In this document: positions 63,064 to 64,000 of the stretch, in pieces
Numbering within the stretch: the stretch's first letter is position 1
How the letters are laid out: each line of letters begins with the position of its first letter
NCBI RefSeq assembly: GCF_034670125.1
Contig: NZ_JAXMOC010000003.1
Coordinates: 1 to 64,000, forward strand
Direction of reading: 5' to 3'
DNA from: Maricaulis sp034670125
GTDB lineage: Bacteria; Pseudomonadota; Alphaproteobacteria; Caulobacterales; Maricaulaceae
Length of the DNA stretch: 64,000 nt
Position numbers and translations under genes: made by a program
The notes under the pieces: generated by a model
Told to the model about the DNA's origin: nothing
The model's database searches: none
What the model saw: only the letters and a program-made list of their open reading frames with translations

Positions 63064-64000
63064 TCAGAAGTCGAGCACGGCTGCGGCCCGGAAATTCCGC
63101 CCTGGCAGCGGCACCTGCTCCTTCAGGAAGGACGTGTGCAGCCGGGCCTCGGCGTCGGTCAGGTTTCGCGCTTCCAGGATGATCCGCAAGTCGCGTCCGG
63201 CGACCGGTTCAAAGGACCAGCGGGCATTGACCAGCACATAGGACCGGGACTTGAACTCGAACGGCGCGGTCCTGTCCTGCACGTCGGCCCATTCCGCTTC
63301 CAGGTGCAGGTTGTGGCCGACCCGCGAGGCCGAGATGCCCGCCGTGACCGACAGCGGAGGCAGGCGCGGCAGGTTGCCACCGGCATCCAGGCTGGCCTCG
63401 ACATACTCCCCGGTCAGCTCGCCATCGAAGTCCCACCCGCCGGCTCGGCCAAGCGGCCCTTCCAGGCGCCCTTCGAAACCGGACAGGACGACATCATCCT
63501 GACTGTAGGCAAAGACCGGAAACCCGTCCTCCTCGGCGCCCGTCGCATAGGCGGCGATGAAGCCATCATAGTCGGCGCGGAAAATCGAGGCTTCCAGCGA
63601 CCAGTCCGAAAAGCGGGTCCGGGCGGTCAGCTCGGCCGACACAGCCCGTTCGACATCAAGGCCCGGATCGCCCATCTCGAACGTGCTGCTGGCAACATGC
63701 GGTCCATCAGCGAACAGCTCGACATCGGTTGGCGCGCGTTCGCTGGAGGACAGGGTTACCGCAAGGAAGGTGTCGCGAACCGGGCGGAAGAAGACAGACC
63801 CGGACAGGCTGGAGGTTTCGAACGTGCGACTGTCGGTCGCCGTATCCAGCTCACGGCGTTCGAACCGCAGGCCGCCTTCCAGCCCCCAGCTCTGTGCGTC
63901 CCAGCGCTCGACAAAGAAGACGCCCCAATCGGCGGTTTGCGAAGGCGGGACGTAGGCCTCCTCGCCAATGGCCGCGAAATCACGGTTGAAGGCCTGGACG
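63064..64000 (-). CDS. TonB-dependent receptor, C-terminal part (runs off window)
   Basis: The minus-strand frame is open from the window end to the TGA at 63064. It reads AFNRDFAAIGEEAYVPPSQT near the edge, then SERAPTDVELFADGPHVASS, TFEMGDPGLDVERAV, and ends LPGRNFRAAAVLDF. SRAPT.EELF.NGPH..T.TFE.GDP is the usual TonB-receptor barrel pattern, and the last residue is the Phe expected for outer-membrane insertion. The ligand is unknown; the visible part shows no plug or TonB box. Over 312 codons are visible. Confidence 0.88.
   Translation of the reverse strand, partial: VQAFNRDFAAIGEEAYVPPSQTADWGVFFVERWDAQSWGLEGGLRFERRELDTATDSRTFETSSLSGSVFFRPVRDTFLAVTLSSSERAPTDVELFADGPHVASSTFEMGDPGLDVERAVSAELTARTRFSDWSLEASIFRADYDGFIAAYATGAEEDGFPVFAYSQDDVVLSGFEGRLEGPLGRAGGWDFDGELTGEYVEASLDAGGNLPRLPPLSVTAGISASRVGHNLHLEAEWADVQDRTAPFEFKSRSYVLVNARWSFEPVAGRDLRIILEARNLTDAEARLHTSFLKEQVPLPGRNFRAAAVLDF

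Overview
The window is high-GC, densely coding chromosomal DNA from an alphaproteobacterium. The best guess is a dimorphic or stalked marine bacterium of the Caulobacterales/Maricaulales group (a Maricaulis-like organism). This is inferred from gene content: a TipF-like degenerate EAL protein next to a CheY/CheZ pair, DUF4167, DUF4170, DUF2093 and DUF3035 proteins, a DUF374-waaA-lpxK-lpxL lipid A block, a SapC-family protein, a TonB receptor, and a groESL operon with an alphaproteobacterial sigma-32 promoter plus a CIRCE operator. No rRNA, tRNA or CRISPR array was recognised. Both ends cut genes: an IS110-family transposase tail on the left and a TonB-dependent receptor on the right.

Layout. 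1-2.6 kb: IS110 tail, a glyoxalase-related small protein, and an arsenic pair (arsC, acr3) ending at a 45-bp palindrome. 2.6-11 kb: clpB, a MOSC protein, DUF4167, prmC-prfA (release factor methylase plus its substrate), a MAPEG protein and an AlaC-like aminotransferase. 11-23.4 kb: YkvA, a 72-aa mini flagellar-rod-like protein, a FrnE-like DsbA, a second MAPEG protein, pmbA, DUF4170, then lipid A/LPS genes (msbA; DUF374 acyltransferase; waaA; lpxK; lpxL-like). These are split by an opposite-strand sensor kinase and a dual-specificity phosphatase. 23.4-35.6 kb: a lower-GC orphan, a 79-bp hairpin element, xseA-DUF2093-M23 peptidase, purD, an exported amidohydrolase, an APH-like kinase, two tiny membrane-protein genes, TauE/SafE plus GNAT, a barrel-less amidohydrolase relic, tfoX-N/tadA, rluB and rsmD. 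35.6-43.6 kb: two intergenic repeats, then a minus-strand housekeeping run (maoC, ribF, ileS, lspA, a DUF3035 lipoprotein, mutL). 43.7-47.9 kb: cheY-cheZ, a HAD phosphatase, tipF and an OmpA-like lipoprotein. 48-50.5 kb: groES-groEL followed by an unusual 3' region. 50.6-64 kb: S9 peptidase, a small membrane protein, an Lrp regulator, a beta-lactamase-fold hydrolase, an exported NagZ-like GH3, a lysine-free coiled-coil exported protein, hisS, a DsbD/ScsB-like reductase, SapC and the TonB receptor.

Functional themes are protein quality control under sigma-32/HrcA, translation and its maintenance (prfA, prmC, ileS, hisS, tadA, rluB, rsmD), outer-envelope assembly (lipid A, lspA, M23, OmpA, SapC, TonB), and motility and polarity (cheY, cheZ, tipF, possibly the mini rod protein).

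The most unusual piece is downstream of groEL. The sequence encoding the GGM tail and its terminator recurs in pieces, interleaved with two 51-nt palindromic units whose inner stems differ by paired (compensatory) changes. Other oddities are a 366-aa exported protein with lysine only at position 2, a flagellar rod protein reduced to its two terminal helices, and an amidohydrolase lacking its catalytic barrel.
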